Assembly (NCBI RefSeq): GCF_016583575.1
Contig: NZ_NRRG01000003.1
Location: forward strand, 124,001-188,000
DNA: 64,000 nucleotides
Direction of reading: 5' to 3'
DNA from: Thiocystis violacea
GTDB lineage: Bacteria; Pseudomonadota; Gammaproteobacteria; Chromatiales; Chromatiaceae
Numbering within the stretch: position 1 is the first letter of the stretch; every line of letters starts with the position of its first letter. The position numbers and the translations under genes were made by a program. A model generated the notes under the pieces. That model made no database searches, was not told the DNA's origin, and saw nothing but the letters and a program-made list of their open reading frames with translations. Shown here piece by piece: positions 8,891 to 18,598 of the stretch.

Positions 8891-11800
8891 GTCCACGACG
8901 CGCCACCCGCCTCGACGAGGCCGGCCGCCGGTTCCTCGCCCGGTGCCTTCAGCGCGAGCCTGGAAGCCGGCAAGGGTTTCGCGAAGAGAAACCCCTGGGC
9001 GACCTGGCAGCCTTCCTGCGCCAGGAACGCCAACTGCTCCTCTGTCTCCACGCCCTCGGCGACCACATGCAATCCCAGGCCGTGCCCCATGGCGATGATG
9101 GTGCGTATCAGCAGCTCCGTGGTGGTCTCGCGACCGATCTCGCGGACGAAGGTCCGGTCGATCTTCAGGGTATCGATGGGCAGATGCTTCAGCAGGGCCA
9201 GGGAGGAATAACCCGTGCCGAAGTTGTCGATGGCGACCCGCAACCCACGATCGCGCAGTCGGGTCAGGGTATCCATGAGGCGCGCGTCGCGCGCGAGCAG
9301 CAGGCTTTCGGTCACCTCCAGCTTGATCGACCCCGGCGGACGACCGCGCGCGAGTCGAAACAGACGATCGATCAGGCCGCGGTCGCTGAACTGACCGTCG
9401 GAGAGATTGACCGCGACGGGTAGAACGATCCCCTGACCCGCCCAGTCGGCCAGTTGACGCCCCAGTTCCTCGATGACCCAGTGGCCGATGGGCAGGATGA
9501 GCCCCGATTCCTCGGCGATCGGCAGGAAGGACTCCGGCTCCAGCAGACCCTGCTCCGGATCCTCCCAGCGCAGCAGCGCCTCCAGAGCCCGCGGCTCGCG
9601 CGAGTGGCTGTCGACCATGGGTTGATAGTGGAGCCGGAATTCGTCGCGCTCGAGCGCCTGGCGCAGCCGCGCCTCGGTCTCCAGGCGCCGCGAGGCCCGC
9701 TCGCCCATCGCGACCGTGAAGAAGCGGTAGGTGTCCCGACCCTTGAGCTTGGCCGCGTAGAGCGCCGTGTCGGCGTGCTTGAGCAGGATCTCGGGGCTCT
9801 CGCCGTCCTCGGGGCTGAGCGCGATGCCGATGGACACCGTGCAGACGATGGCGTGACCCGAGACATGCAGCGGCTCGCGGAACCTGGCGAGGATGCGCTC
9901 GGAGACCTGCATGGCGATCCGCTCGGGACCGTTGCCCTTGAGGATCACGGTCAATTCGTCGCCACCGAGCCGGGCCAGGGTGCTCGCGACCGCGATCCCG
10001 CGCGTCCTGAGGTTCGAGACGGCTTCATCCACGGCGTCCTGCAGGCGTTGCGCCGCCGCTCGCAGCAGTTCGTCGCCGACACCATGCCCCAACGAATCGT
10101 TGATGCGTTTGAACTGATCCAGATCCAGATAGAGCAGCGCGAGACGATCCTCGCGGCGCCGTGCGTGCCCGAGCGCGCCCGCGAGATCCAGATTGAAGCG
10201 TTGGCGGTTGGCCAGCCCGGTGAGGCCGTCCTGATAGGCCAACTGCTGAATCACCCGCTGGCGGCGCTGGCGCTCGCTCATGTCGCGCAGCAGCAGGATG
10301 ACCTGATCGGCGTCGACCGAGATCAGACGCGCGTCGAACGCCAGGGCCTCGCCCTGTTCGTCGGCCAGCGCGATCTCCAGTTCGCGCACGCCATGCTCGG
10401 CGAGCGTGGCCTGGAGTTCGCGTCGAATGACCCCGCACATCGTCTCGGGCAGCAGGTCGGAGAGATCCGACACCGCCGTCTCGGCGGGGTCGCCCCCCAC
10501 CTTGCGCAGGATCGCGCCCGACTTGAATTGCAGCACCCGACCCTGGCCGTCGAGGCGTATCAGGGCATCGGGAATCGCCGCGACCAGGGCGCTGTTGCTC
10601 GCCTCGCTGCGATGCAGGGAGGCCAGGGTGACATGGCCGCGCAGCAGATAGCGGATCCGATACGCCAGCAGGTGCCAGTTGACCGGCTTGGCCTGAAAAT
10701 CCGTGGCACCGGACTCATAGGCGCGTTCGATGGACGTCAGATCCTCCAGTCCGGTCACCACCAGGATCGGGATCAACTCGAAACCCGGCAACTGGCGCAG
10801 CCGTCCACAGGTCTCGTAACCGTCCATCCCCGGCATCATGAGATCGAGCACGACCAGATCCGGACGCTGGAACCGGACCGCCTGCAGGGCGCCCCGACCA
10901 TCGCGCGCGCCCACGAAGCGGAAACCGTATTTGTCGAAGGTCGAGCGCGCCATGGCGTGGATGGCGGGGTTGTCATCGACCACCAGGATCAAGGGACGCG
11001 CATCCCGCCCCGGCTCGCGCTCGGCCACCAGAACCCCGTCGCGCTCGTGCTGGAGCGAATCCCAGGGCCATGGAGCCTCGCTCGGCGCCGCGTCGAAGCG
11101 CATCTCCAACAGTGGGACGGTCTCTTCGTCGGAGCGCGAGGAAGCGCCCGCCGATTCACCGAGACGGTCCTCGATGGCCCGCCGGGTCTCGGCCGCGATC
11201 CTGACCAGGACCGCCGTGGCCCTGGTGGCGGCCTCCAGCGTCAGCGCCGAGTTGGGAACGCGCTCCAAACGTCCGCACAGGGTCGCGAGTCGCGCGGCGC
11301 CGAGCGTCGTGGCCGCCGCGTGCAAGGCGCGCGACGCCTCGACCAGCGTCCGCGCCTGTCCCGTCGCCAGTCCTTCCCGGATATTGGCGACCAGACCAGG
11401 CTCGGAGTCGAGGAAACCCCGAATCAGCCGGGCCACCAGGGCGAGTCCGGATTCGGGGCTGAGCGCCCGAATCTCCTCAAGCGGGGCCGGATCCAGGATC
11501 GGCCACCTCGCCAGCGCGTCCAGCCCCAGGGGATCGCCGGCGTCCCCCATCGACGACCAGGAGACGGAGGCGGCGACAGGGTCGTTCCAGGACGTCGGCG
11601 GCTCCTCCCGCGCCCGGCGCCGCGACCAGCGTAGGAGCGTGGCGCGCAGCGCCTGGAGTGAAACCGGCTTGGCCAGATAATCATCCATGCCCGCGACCCG
11701 GCAGCGCTCCTGATCGCCGTCCATGGCGTGGGCCGTCAGGGCGATGATCGGCGTGTGCCGGCCCGGCTCGCTCGATTCCTGGAGACGGATACGCCGGGTG

Positions 11801-13524
11801 GCTTCGTAGCCATCCATGAGCGGCATCTTGCAGTCCATCAGAATCAGATCGAAGGAGTCGAACGCGCAGGCTTCGACGGCGGCCTGACCATCGAAGAGTA
11901 CGCGCGCCTCGCAGCCGAGCACGCGCAGCATGGCGACGGCCGTCTCCTGGTTGATGGCGTTGTCGTCGACGACCAGCACCTTGAGCCCCAGGGGCGTTGG
12001 CATGGTCTCGACGTCCTCCGGCTCGTGCTCGTCGGACTCGCGAGCCGTCATCCCACCCCGGCCTGGGGCGCCAGCCAGGCAGGCGATCAGTTCGGCGCGG
12101 CGCGCCGGCTTGAGCAGACAGGCCGTGACATCGAGCAGGGCTGCACGCTCATCCCGCCATTGGGGCCGTGCGGGAACCAGCAGGATACGAGGGATCCGCG
12201 CGAGCCAGGGTTCCTCGCCCAGGGCGACCTTGGAGAGCAGGGACTCCAGCCCCTTTACCCGGCCGTCGGCCACCAGCGCCGCGAACGGCTCGCCCGCCGC
12301 GAGGGCCTCGCGCGCCGCGGCCACGTCGGGACGGACAACCAGCTCGAAACCCACCTCGCGCAGATAGGAGGCGATCACTTCGCCCGCGTGGCCACCGGGC
12401 GCGACCAGCAACAGCCGTTGCCCGAGGAGCCGCTCCGGGAGTGCCGGCCTGGGGGCTTCCCGGCGAGTGACCGAAAAGGGCAACGAGATCCAGAACCGCG
12501 CGCCACCCGGCGGCTCGCTCCGATAGCCGACCTCGCCCCCCATCAAGCCGACCAGCGCCCGGACGAGGGCCAGACTCAGACCGGGGCCGCTGTACTCCGT
12601 GACGGGCGCATCCTCGACACGCCTGAAGGCATCGATGTCCGCGTCCTGGGTCATGGCCAGGGGATCGAGCCAGGGCACGATGACCTCGATCCGCGCCTCC
12701 ACCCGGTCGGCCTCGCCAGCCAGGGCAGAGGCCCGGACCACCACCTCGCCCTCCTGGGCCAAGGCGAGCAGATGCCCGAGCAGATAGCTCAACGCCTGCT
12801 CGAAGCGGCCGCGATCGCCGAGAACCCGCCAGGGCAGATCACTCGGGAGATCGCCGACCAGTTCCAGGCCCCTGGCCTCGGCACGCTCGGCCATGGACAC
12901 CAAGACCTCCTCAATGCCGCGCGCGAGCTCGAACTCGGTGCGTTCCAGACGAATCTGACCGGACTCGATCCGGGAGATATCCAGAATGTCACGGATGACC
13001 GTGCGCAACTGCCGACCCGCGCGGGTGAGCGCCCCGACATAACGTCGCTGCTCGGGCGAGAGATAGGTCGCCAGCAGCCGTTCGCTCATGCCGACCACGC
13101 CGTTCAACTGGGTGTGGAGTTCGTGACTCAGATCCGTCAGCAAGCTCGACTTGTCGGGAGGCGCGGACCAGGTGGTCAACTGGCCGTGGATGGCGTTCGA
13201 CGCCTGGCGGGCGGGCTCGATGGGCTCGTCGCGCGCGCGGCTCCTCGTGGCCAGGCCCTGTTCGCGCCCGGTCTCCTCCAGATCGGAGGACGGGCGCGAA
13301 ATCGGCGCCGTGAGACCTCGCAGCAAGGAGCCCGCGACCAGCCAGGCAAGCACGGTCGACACGCACAGCAGCATCACCAGCCAGGCGCCGATCATGACAG
13401 GTGAGTCGACCCATGACCGGATGGCAATCGCGACGGGCATGGCGAAGAGCAGCGCGAACAGGGCGGAGAGGGCAGCGGCGCGACGCAACCGAGCGCTGAT
13501 CGACAGGCGTGACAGGAATTTCAT
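8887..13524 (-). CDS. giant hybrid sensor: degenerate histidine kinase-REC-HPt-REC-PAS-GGDEF-EAL
   Basis: About 1545 residues. Two membrane segments (about 16-36 and 43-67) have almost no periplasmic loop between them. HisKA holds His134 (LSHELHTQLNG). The ATPase domain at about 205-350 is degenerate: both N-box asparagines are replaced (Tyr247, His251), no DxGxG motif is present, and the G2 box reads GPGLSL. A degenerate receiver (about 370-485) follows, then REC1 (about 512-635, phospho-Asp564), HPt (His735), REC2 (about 843-965), PAS, GGDEF with LGGDELTVIL, and EAL with EALLRW and DNFGTGYSS. The output would be cyclic di-GMP turnover. Start ATG 13524 is chosen because the membrane segments begin there. 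It lies downstream of the yfiR-like and TonB-receptor genes. Confidence 0.88.
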   Translation of the reverse strand: MKFLSRLSISARLRRAAALSALFALLFAMPVAIAIRSWVDSPVMIGAWLVMLLCVSTVLAWLVAGSLLRGLTAPISRPSSDLEETGREQGLATRSRARDEPIEPARQASNAIHGQLTTWSAPPDKSSLLTDLSHELHTQLNGVVGMSERLLATYLSPEQRRYVGALTRAGRQLRTVIRDILDISRIESGQIRLERTEFELARGIEEVLVSMAERAEARGLELVGDLPSDLPWRVLGDRGRFEQALSYLLGHLLALAQEGEVVVRASALAGEADRVEARIEVIVPWLDPLAMTQDADIDAFRRVEDAPVTEYSGPGLSLALVRALVGLMGGEVGYRSEPPGGARFWISLPFSVTRREAPRPALPERLLGQRLLLVAPGGHAGEVIASYLREVGFELVVRPDVAAAREALAAGEPFAALVADGRVKGLESLLSKVALGEEPWLARIPRILLVPARPQWRDERAALLDVTACLLKPARRAELIACLAGAPGRGGMTARESDEHEPEDVETMPTPLGLKVLVVDDNAINQETAVAMLRVLGCEARVLFDGQAAVEACAFDSFDLILMDCKMPLMDGYEATRRIRLQESSEPGRHTPIIALTAHAMDGDQERCRVAGMDDYLAKPVSLQALRATLLRWSRRRAREEPPTSWNDPVAASVSWSSMGDAGDPLGLDALARWPILDPAPLEEIRALSPESGLALVARLIRGFLDSEPGLVANIREGLATGQARTLVEASRALHAAATTLGAARLATLCGRLERVPNSALTLEAATRATAVLVRIAAETRRAIEDRLGESAGASSRSDEETVPLLEMRFDAAPSEAPWPWDSLQHERDGVLVAEREPGRDARPLILVVDDNPAIHAMARSTFDKYGFRFVGARDGRGALQAVRFQRPDLVVLDLMMPGMDGYETCGRLRQLPGFELIPILVVTGLEDLTSIERAYESGATDFQAKPVNWHLLAYRIRYLLRGHVTLASLHRSEASNSALVAAIPDALIRLDGQGRVLQFKSGAILRKVGGDPAETAVSDLSDLLPETMCGVIRRELQATLAEHGVRELEIALADEQGEALAFDARLISVDADQVILLLRDMSERQRRQRVIQQLAYQDGLTGLANRQRFNLDLAGALGHARRREDRLALLYLDLDQFKRINDSLGHGVGDELLRAAAQRLQDAVDEAVSNLRTRGIAVASTLARLGGDELTVILKGNGPERIAMQVSERILARFREPLHVSGHAIVCTVSIGIALSPEDGESPEILLKHADTALYAAKLKGRDTYRFFTVAMGERASRRLETEARLRQALERDEFRLHYQPMVDSHSREPRALEALLRWEDPEQGLLEPESFLPIAEESGLILPIGHWVIEELGRQLADWAGQGIVLPVAVNLSDGQFSDRGLIDRLFRLARGRPPGSIKLEVTESLLLARDARLMDTLTRLRDRGLRVAIDNFGTGYSSLALLKHLPIDTLKIDRTFVREIGRETTTELLIRTIIAMGHGLGLHVVAEGVETEEQLAFLAQEGCQVAQGFLFAKPLPASRLALKAPGEEPAAGLVEAGGASWT

Positions 13525-13781
13525 GTTGGCGAGTCCCACATCCAGTCCCCGTATCCAACAAGGACGACGACATTCCCACGGCCACGGATCGACCCGCGCC
13601 CGGTCCCTAAGACGATTGACGAGCAATCCCGTCCCGGCGGATCAAGATCCTTGATGGACGGGATGTACGAGGTATTCTGGATCGGAGCGATCCGCGCGCC
13701 GGTTCGGGTCGCGCACTCGGCCGATGATAGCCCAGGGCCGGCCGCGGATCACGACAGGGGGCAAACCAGGGAAAACCTCCA

Positions 13782-14411
13782 TCATGGCGTCGGAGCGTCC
13801 TGGGTCGATTGGACCAGGGTCGCCAGGCGCAGCAGTTTGGAGCTGATCTGGATGCCGGCACGCTCGGCGGCCTCCCGATTGATGATGGTGCGCAAACGAC
13901 CCGCCTTGCGCGTCAGGCCCAGGATACCGCCCGCGAGCGCGAACCCTTCCGATTCACCGACGGTCAGGACCGGCGCCCCGGCGACCGCCGCCAGCACCTC
14001 CCGTTCGCGCGAGCGCGCGGCATGACCCAGATAGAGCACATGACAGCGGCGCCAGTCCTCGGGGTTCTCCGCCTCGACCAGGATCAGCGCGCGCGCACCC
14101 ACACGCTCATTGGCCAGCACCTCGGCCAGACTGGCGCGCACCGCCTGGCTCCCGAGCGCGCAATAGCGGAAGGGGCTGGACGGGGACTCGAAGGCCTCCG
14201 CCGGCCACTCGGCGAACACCGCGAAATTGAAGAGATAGACGGCGCGCACCTCCTCCTCGGAAAAGCCGGCGGCGCCCGCGCCGGCGGTCGAGAGGAGGAC
14301 GAGAATCAGCCACGGGAGCCTTGCGAGGGTAGACGCCAGGCCCCAAGCCCGGCCTGGGCGAGATCCCTTGCGGACAAACCGCCAACCGACATCCAGTGCC
14401 TGGCGCCTCAT
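13782..14411 (-). CDS. YfiR-like periplasmic protein (DUF4154)
   Basis: A 209-residue protein with a basic N-terminus and a hydrophobic segment (LPWLILVLLSTAGAGAAGF) that should act as a signal peptide. The mature part begins EEEVRAVYLFNFAVFAEWP, the hallmark of the YfiR/DUF4154 family, and includes RYCALGSQAVRASL and a C-terminal INREAAERAGIQISSKLL. In Pseudomonas, YfiR is a periplasmic repressor of a membrane diguanylate cyclase; homologues often sit with a TonB receptor and a hybrid sensor. Here it lies between exactly those two genes, all on the minus strand (95 bp after the receptor stop, 257 bp before the sensor start), so it probably relays a periplasmic signal to the sensor. Confidence 0.85.
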   Translation of the reverse strand: MRRQALDVGWRFVRKGSRPGRAWGLASTLARLPWLILVLLSTAGAGAAGFSEEEVRAVYLFNFAVFAEWPAEAFESPSSPFRYCALGSQAVRASLAEVLANERVGARALILVEAENPEDWRRCHVLYLGHAARSREREVLAAVAGAPVLTVGESEGFALAGGILGLTRKAGRLRTIINREAAERAGIQISSKLLRLATLVQSTQDAPTP

Positions 14412-14506
14412 CGATCCCTCGTTATCCTTGCGACCACCGAGCGGGCGGTTCCGAATCTACCGGAACCCAATCCGGACTCGCCCCTCTAGCGAGACGGAGC
14501 GGGAAG

Positions 14507-16489
14507 TCAGAACTCCCACTTGGCCTGAAGCATCAGACTCCGCTCCACCTGAGTGTAGACCAGCCCCTCCGGCTCCGAGTTACCGGAGAACTTGGAGAAC
14601 TCGGGATGGCTCTCGTCGAGCAGGTTCTTGCCGACCAGGCTCAGCTCCAGATCCGCGCTGAGTCTCCAGCCCAGCCGCAGATCCAGGCGCAGGTAGGCCC
14701 CCGTGTCGTAGTACTCCAGCGCGTCCACGTAGTAGATATTGGCATCCAGCTCCAGATCGGGGCGCGGATTGAACCAGGAACGCAGGCTGACCTGATGACG
14801 CGGCGCCGAGTCGCCGATGGACGGAGAGGCGATGCTGGAACTGGCCGCGTCCGCCTGCAGATCCATGTGGATCCAACTGTAGGCCAGTTTGAGGCGCCAG
14901 GCGCGGGTCACATCCCAGTTGCTCGCCAGTTCCAACCCATGGCTGGTGCCGAAGACCTCGTTATCGAAGGTGAAATTGAGCGAGTCCCCGATCTGCGTGT
15001 AGCTCACCAGATGGTCGTAGTCATTCACGAAGGCGCTCAGATCCAGCGAGAGATTGGCGCGTGGGCGCGTTCTCAAACCAAGCTCGTAGGCCGTAAGTCG
15101 CTCCGAGTTCAGCTCGGTGTTACCGGACACCAGGACCCGCCCGGCCTTGATGACGACATCGCTCTCGAACCTGGAACTGGTGCGCAGGGCGCGCGAAACC
15201 GCCGCCCAGAGATTGGTATTGGGCGTCGTGCTCCAGAGCAGGCGCAGATTCGGTTGCAGTTCCCAGCCCGTATAGTCGTTGCGCTCGAGCTTGGTGCCAA
15301 CGATCAGGTGCAGGGCCTCGTCGAGCAAGGCGATGTCGTCCTGGACGAAGGCACTCAGGGTGGTGTCCTCGCGCCGCTCGGGGTCGAAGGTGGTCGCGGC
15401 GCCGGCCTCCGTGCCGAGCAGGTCGCGCGTCAACCGATAACCCGTCCCCCAGACCAGCAGATGGCGCTCGGCCAGCGTGAAATGCTGCTGAAAGTCCAGA
15501 TCCAGGGTGTCCCGAATCTCGTCCAGGGTCCAGCTCGAGCGACGGGTTTGATCGAAGTAGCCCTTGAACTCCATGCCGGCGTCGAACCCCAACTGGCGCG
15601 TCCAGCGCGCCAGCAGGTTGCCGCCCGAGGTATCGGACTCCGTCTCGCTCGCCACCCGGCCACGGGTGATGGTGGCCCCGGCATTGGCGTTGTAATAGTC
15701 GCCCTGGAAGGTCAGGCTGTCCGACTCGGAGAGATCGAGATCGGAGCGGAAACCGACGCGACCGTCGCGCCAGTCGTCGGCCGCGTCCTCGCCGGTGACC
15801 GTGCGGCTGGCATCGCGCTCGAATCCCTTGGCATAGAGGCGGACGGCGCCGTCCTCGCCCATGGCCCCGCCATGGCGGATCGCCCCCGCCAGCCCTTCTT
15901 CCTTGCCGACGTCGAGCGCCAGCAAACCGCCCTGCGTCTGGTGGGCGGAGCGGCTGATGATGTTGATGATGCCGTTGACCGCGTTGGCGCCCCAGAGCGT
16001 CGCTCCCGGCCCGCGAATGACCTCGATGCGCTCGATGTCGTCCAGCAGGGCGTCCTGCACGTCCCAGTAAACCCCGGAGTAGAGCGGCGAGTAGAGGGTG
16101 CGGCCGTCCATGCGCACCAACAGCTTGCTGGAATAGCGCGAGTTGAAGCCCCGGGCGGAGATCGCCCACTTGTTCGCGTCCACCTGGGCCACCTGAACGC
16201 CTGGGACCATGCGCAGCAGTTCCGGGAAGCTGGTGGCGCCGGAACGGCGGATATCCTCGCGCGAGATCACGAACAGGGCGGCGGCGGCATCGGCGTACCT
16301 TTGCGGCCGGCGCGAGGCCGAGGTCACCGGCACTTCGAGCAACTCCTGGACATCCAGGCCTTTCAGCGAAGCCAGACGCGCGGTCGACAGAATCTCATCG
16401 GCCAGCGAAGGCGTGCTGGCCGCGACCAGACAGGTCAGGAGCAGCAGGCCAGGAATCCTGGCGCCAGAGGAGGGTGAACGGGCGCTCAT
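14507..16489 (-). CDS. TonB-dependent outer-membrane receptor
   Basis: A 660-residue protein starting at ATG 16489. A signal peptide (IPGLLLLTCLVAASTPSLA) precedes a plug domain with VTSASRRPQRYADAAAALFV, IRGPGATLWGANAVNGIINI and the usual VDGRTLYSPLYSG-like segment (read here as MDGRTLYSPLYSGVYW). The beta barrel ends ERSLMLQAKWEF, with the terminal aromatic residue expected of outer-membrane barrels. Receptors of this subgroup are regularly paired with YfiR-like proteins and hybrid sensors. No siderophore, cobalamin or Fur signature was seen nearby, so its role may be sensing rather than bulk uptake. An open frame extends 36 codons upstream without a signal peptide and was not used. Confidence 0.88.
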   Translation of the reverse strand: MSARSPSSGARIPGLLLLTCLVAASTPSLADEILSTARLASLKGLDVQELLEVPVTSASRRPQRYADAAAALFVISREDIRRSGATSFPELLRMVPGVQVAQVDANKWAISARGFNSRYSSKLLVRMDGRTLYSPLYSGVYWDVQDALLDDIERIEVIRGPGATLWGANAVNGIINIISRSAHQTQGGLLALDVGKEEGLAGAIRHGGAMGEDGAVRLYAKGFERDASRTVTGEDAADDWRDGRVGFRSDLDLSESDSLTFQGDYYNANAGATITRGRVASETESDTSGGNLLARWTRQLGFDAGMEFKGYFDQTRRSSWTLDEIRDTLDLDFQQHFTLAERHLLVWGTGYRLTRDLLGTEAGAATTFDPERREDTTLSAFVQDDIALLDEALHLIVGTKLERNDYTGWELQPNLRLLWSTTPNTNLWAAVSRALRTSSRFESDVVIKAGRVLVSGNTELNSERLTAYELGLRTRPRANLSLDLSAFVNDYDHLVSYTQIGDSLNFTFDNEVFGTSHGLELASNWDVTRAWRLKLAYSWIHMDLQADAASSSIASPSIGDSAPRHQVSLRSWFNPRPDLELDANIYYVDALEYYDTGAYLRLDLRLGWRLSADLELSLVGKNLLDESHPEFSKFSGNSEPEGLVYTQVERSLMLQAKWEF

Positions 16490-16692
16490 CGGATGGCCCG
16501 CCTGGCATGGCCGGCCCCGTGCGCGAGCGAGTGCGCGATTGGCATGGAGAACCTCGGTGGAAAGAGTCGCCCCGCATTCTATACCCGTCACAATCACTTC
16601 AGACGCGCGGCGCGAAATCCCGACGCCAGATGCGCCCGGCGCGGGATCGGCGGTACACTCCGAGACTATCGACCGGGCTCCAGGTAATCGCG

Positions 16693-18528
16693 ATGACAGC
16701 CGTCTTCACGCCGCGTTTCGCGGCGCCCATCCTTGTATCCCGCGCGTCGGAGCCTAGAGGGTGGGCACGCCTCGCTTTGCCCATCCTACTCGGCCTGACC
16801 GGTCTCCTGTTGCCGGGCCAGACCTCGGCCGACACTGACTGTCGGCCGGGCGATCAGGTCCGGATCTGGACCGCGCCGCTCAATCCTCAGCCCGGTGCCC
16901 CGCTGGAGATCTTCGCGATCGCGACCGACGCCGCCCTGGACGAGTTGCGGATCACGGATCCCTCGGGGCAACAGGAACGACTGCGCGCGCTGAGCAACGG
17001 CGGCCCGCCCTGGAGTCTCTACGGCACCCGCTTTCGCCCCGCATCGGGCGTCCATCGGGTGGAGACGACCCGTTCGGGTCGCGTGGTCGCCTGTGCCGAA
17101 ATCGAGGTCGGCGGGGGTGTCAGCGACCGCGGCAGCGGCGACTGGGATCTGGCGAGCGAGGCGCTCTACTCGGCCTGGATCGAGCATCTGTTCAACGCCC
17201 CGCCGGAGCAGGCGCTGAGCTTCGCGTCGCTCGCCCCGGTCCTACGCGATCCGGCCCAGAATTTTCTCTTCAACTACCTCGGGGAGAACGAAGACAACCA
17301 GTTTCCGGCCGAGCCGGACTGCGCCGACCTGCCCTATTTCCTGCGCGCCTATTTCGCCTGGAAGCTCGGCTTGCCGATCGCCTACCGTCCCTGTAACCGA
17401 GGCAGCCGGAGCCGCCCGCCGAGTTGTGAGTCCCCGGTGATCGAGACCCGATTCAGCGGAGCCCGGACGCCGCCGAGCACGGCGCGCGAGGTCAGTCGGC
17501 GAATCATGGACACCGTGCACTCCGGGAGCGTGCGCACCGCCCTGGATGACGACGACACGGACTTCTATCCGGTGCCGCTCGATCGCGCCTGGCTCTGGCC
17601 CGGCACCGTCTACGCCGATCCCTATGGTCACATCCTGATTCTGGTCAAATGGATTCCCCAGAACGGCCGGGAGAGTGGACGCCTGCTCGCGGTCGATGCC
17701 CAACCGGACAACTCGGTGGCCCGCAAGCGCTATTGGGAGGGCAACTTCCTGTTCGCGCGCACACCGAGCGCCGGTCCCGGCTTCAAGGCCTATCGGCCGC
17801 TGGCGCGAACCGCCGGTGGCGGCACCCGCCTCCTGCCCAACGCGGCGCTGGACGGCCGCTCCGGTCTGCCGCCCTACTCCACCGAACAGGCCGGGCTCGA
17901 CCCGGACGACTTCCACGCCCGCATGGAACGGCTCATCAATCCCCAGGGTCTGGATCCGACCGCCGCCTATGAGTCGACGCTGGACGCCTTGATGGAACAA
18001 CTGGAGACCCGTGTGACCTCGGTCGACACCGGCGAGCGCCATATGCGCTCGCGTCCCGGCACGGTCGTGGCGATGCCGAGCGGACCCGCGATCTTCGAGA
18101 CCACCGGACCCTGGGAGGACTACGCCACGCCCTCGCGCGACATGCGGTTGCTGATCGCCATGAAGGCGGTCGAGGGACTGCCCGAACGCATCCGCCGCTA
18201 TCCCGAGCTTTACGTTCTGCGCGGCGAGAGCGCGGCCAGCGCGGCGGCTCGGGTCGAGCAATTACACGCGCGCCGGATGGACGAGCGCTTCATCAGCTAC
18301 GAGCGCAGTGACGGCAGCCCCTGGCGGCTGAGTCTGCGCGAGCTCTACGCCCGCCGCGCGGGACTGGAGGTTGCCTACAACCCCAACGATTGCGTGGAGA
18401 CGCGCTGGGGCGCGACGCCCGACAGCCCGGATGCCGCGACCTGCCGACGCCAGGCCCCGCGCGAGCAGCGCGCGCGCATGGAGGAGTATCGCCCCTGGTT
18501 CCGCGATACCATCCGCCCCCCAAGATAA
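16693..18528 (+). CDS. secreted protein with a possible transglutaminase-like Cys-His-Asp core
   Basis: A 611-residue protein of unrecognised family. The start at ATG 16693 gives a long signal peptide (LALPILLGLTGLLLPGQTSA, cleavage before DTDC). After an immunoglobulin-like N-terminal stretch, three conserved-looking spots occur in order: DCADLPYFLRAYFAWKLGLP, YGHILILVKWIP and LLAVDAQPDN. Cys, His and Asp in this order and sequence context resemble the transglutaminase-like (papain-fold) triad, so an amide-cleaving or cross-linking periplasmic enzyme is possible. This is inference from motif order only. It starts 204 bp from the divergent TonB receptor and is followed 70 bp later by a lipoprotein that also has hydrolase-like features. 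Confidence 0.6.
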   Translation: MTAVFTPRFAAPILVSRASEPRGWARLALPILLGLTGLLLPGQTSADTDCRPGDQVRIWTAPLNPQPGAPLEIFAIATDAALDELRITDPSGQQERLRALSNGGPPWSLYGTRFRPASGVHRVETTRSGRVVACAEIEVGGGVSDRGSGDWDLASEALYSAWIEHLFNAPPEQALSFASLAPVLRDPAQNFLFNYLGENEDNQFPAEPDCADLPYFLRAYFAWKLGLPIAYRPCNRGSRSRPPSCESPVIETRFSGARTPPSTAREVSRRIMDTVHSGSVRTALDDDDTDFYPVPLDRAWLWPGTVYADPYGHILILVKWIPQNGRESGRLLAVDAQPDNSVARKRYWEGNFLFARTPSAGPGFKAYRPLARTAGGGTRLLPNAALDGRSGLPPYSTEQAGLDPDDFHARMERLINPQGLDPTAAYESTLDALMEQLETRVTSVDTGERHMRSRPGTVVAMPSGPAIFETTGPWEDYATPSRDMRLLIAMKAVEGLPERIRRYPELYVLRGESAASAAARVEQLHARRMDERFISYERSDGSPWRLSLRELYARRAGLEVAYNPNDCVETRWGATPDSPDAATCRRQAPREQRARMEEYRPWFRDTIRPPR

Positions 18529-18598
18529 AACCATGGCGTTTCGGGTCAAGCGCCGTCCATCCCATCGCCCGGCGCCGCCAGCGGAAGGAGTCCGTTTC

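Noticed and set aside
9454-13404. Long plus-strand open frames of 726 and 558 codons opposite the hybrid sensor gene
   Set aside because: They are antisense shadows in high-GC DNA, rich in Arg, Gly, Gln and Pro and without any recognisable domain, while the minus strand shows clear sensor domains.
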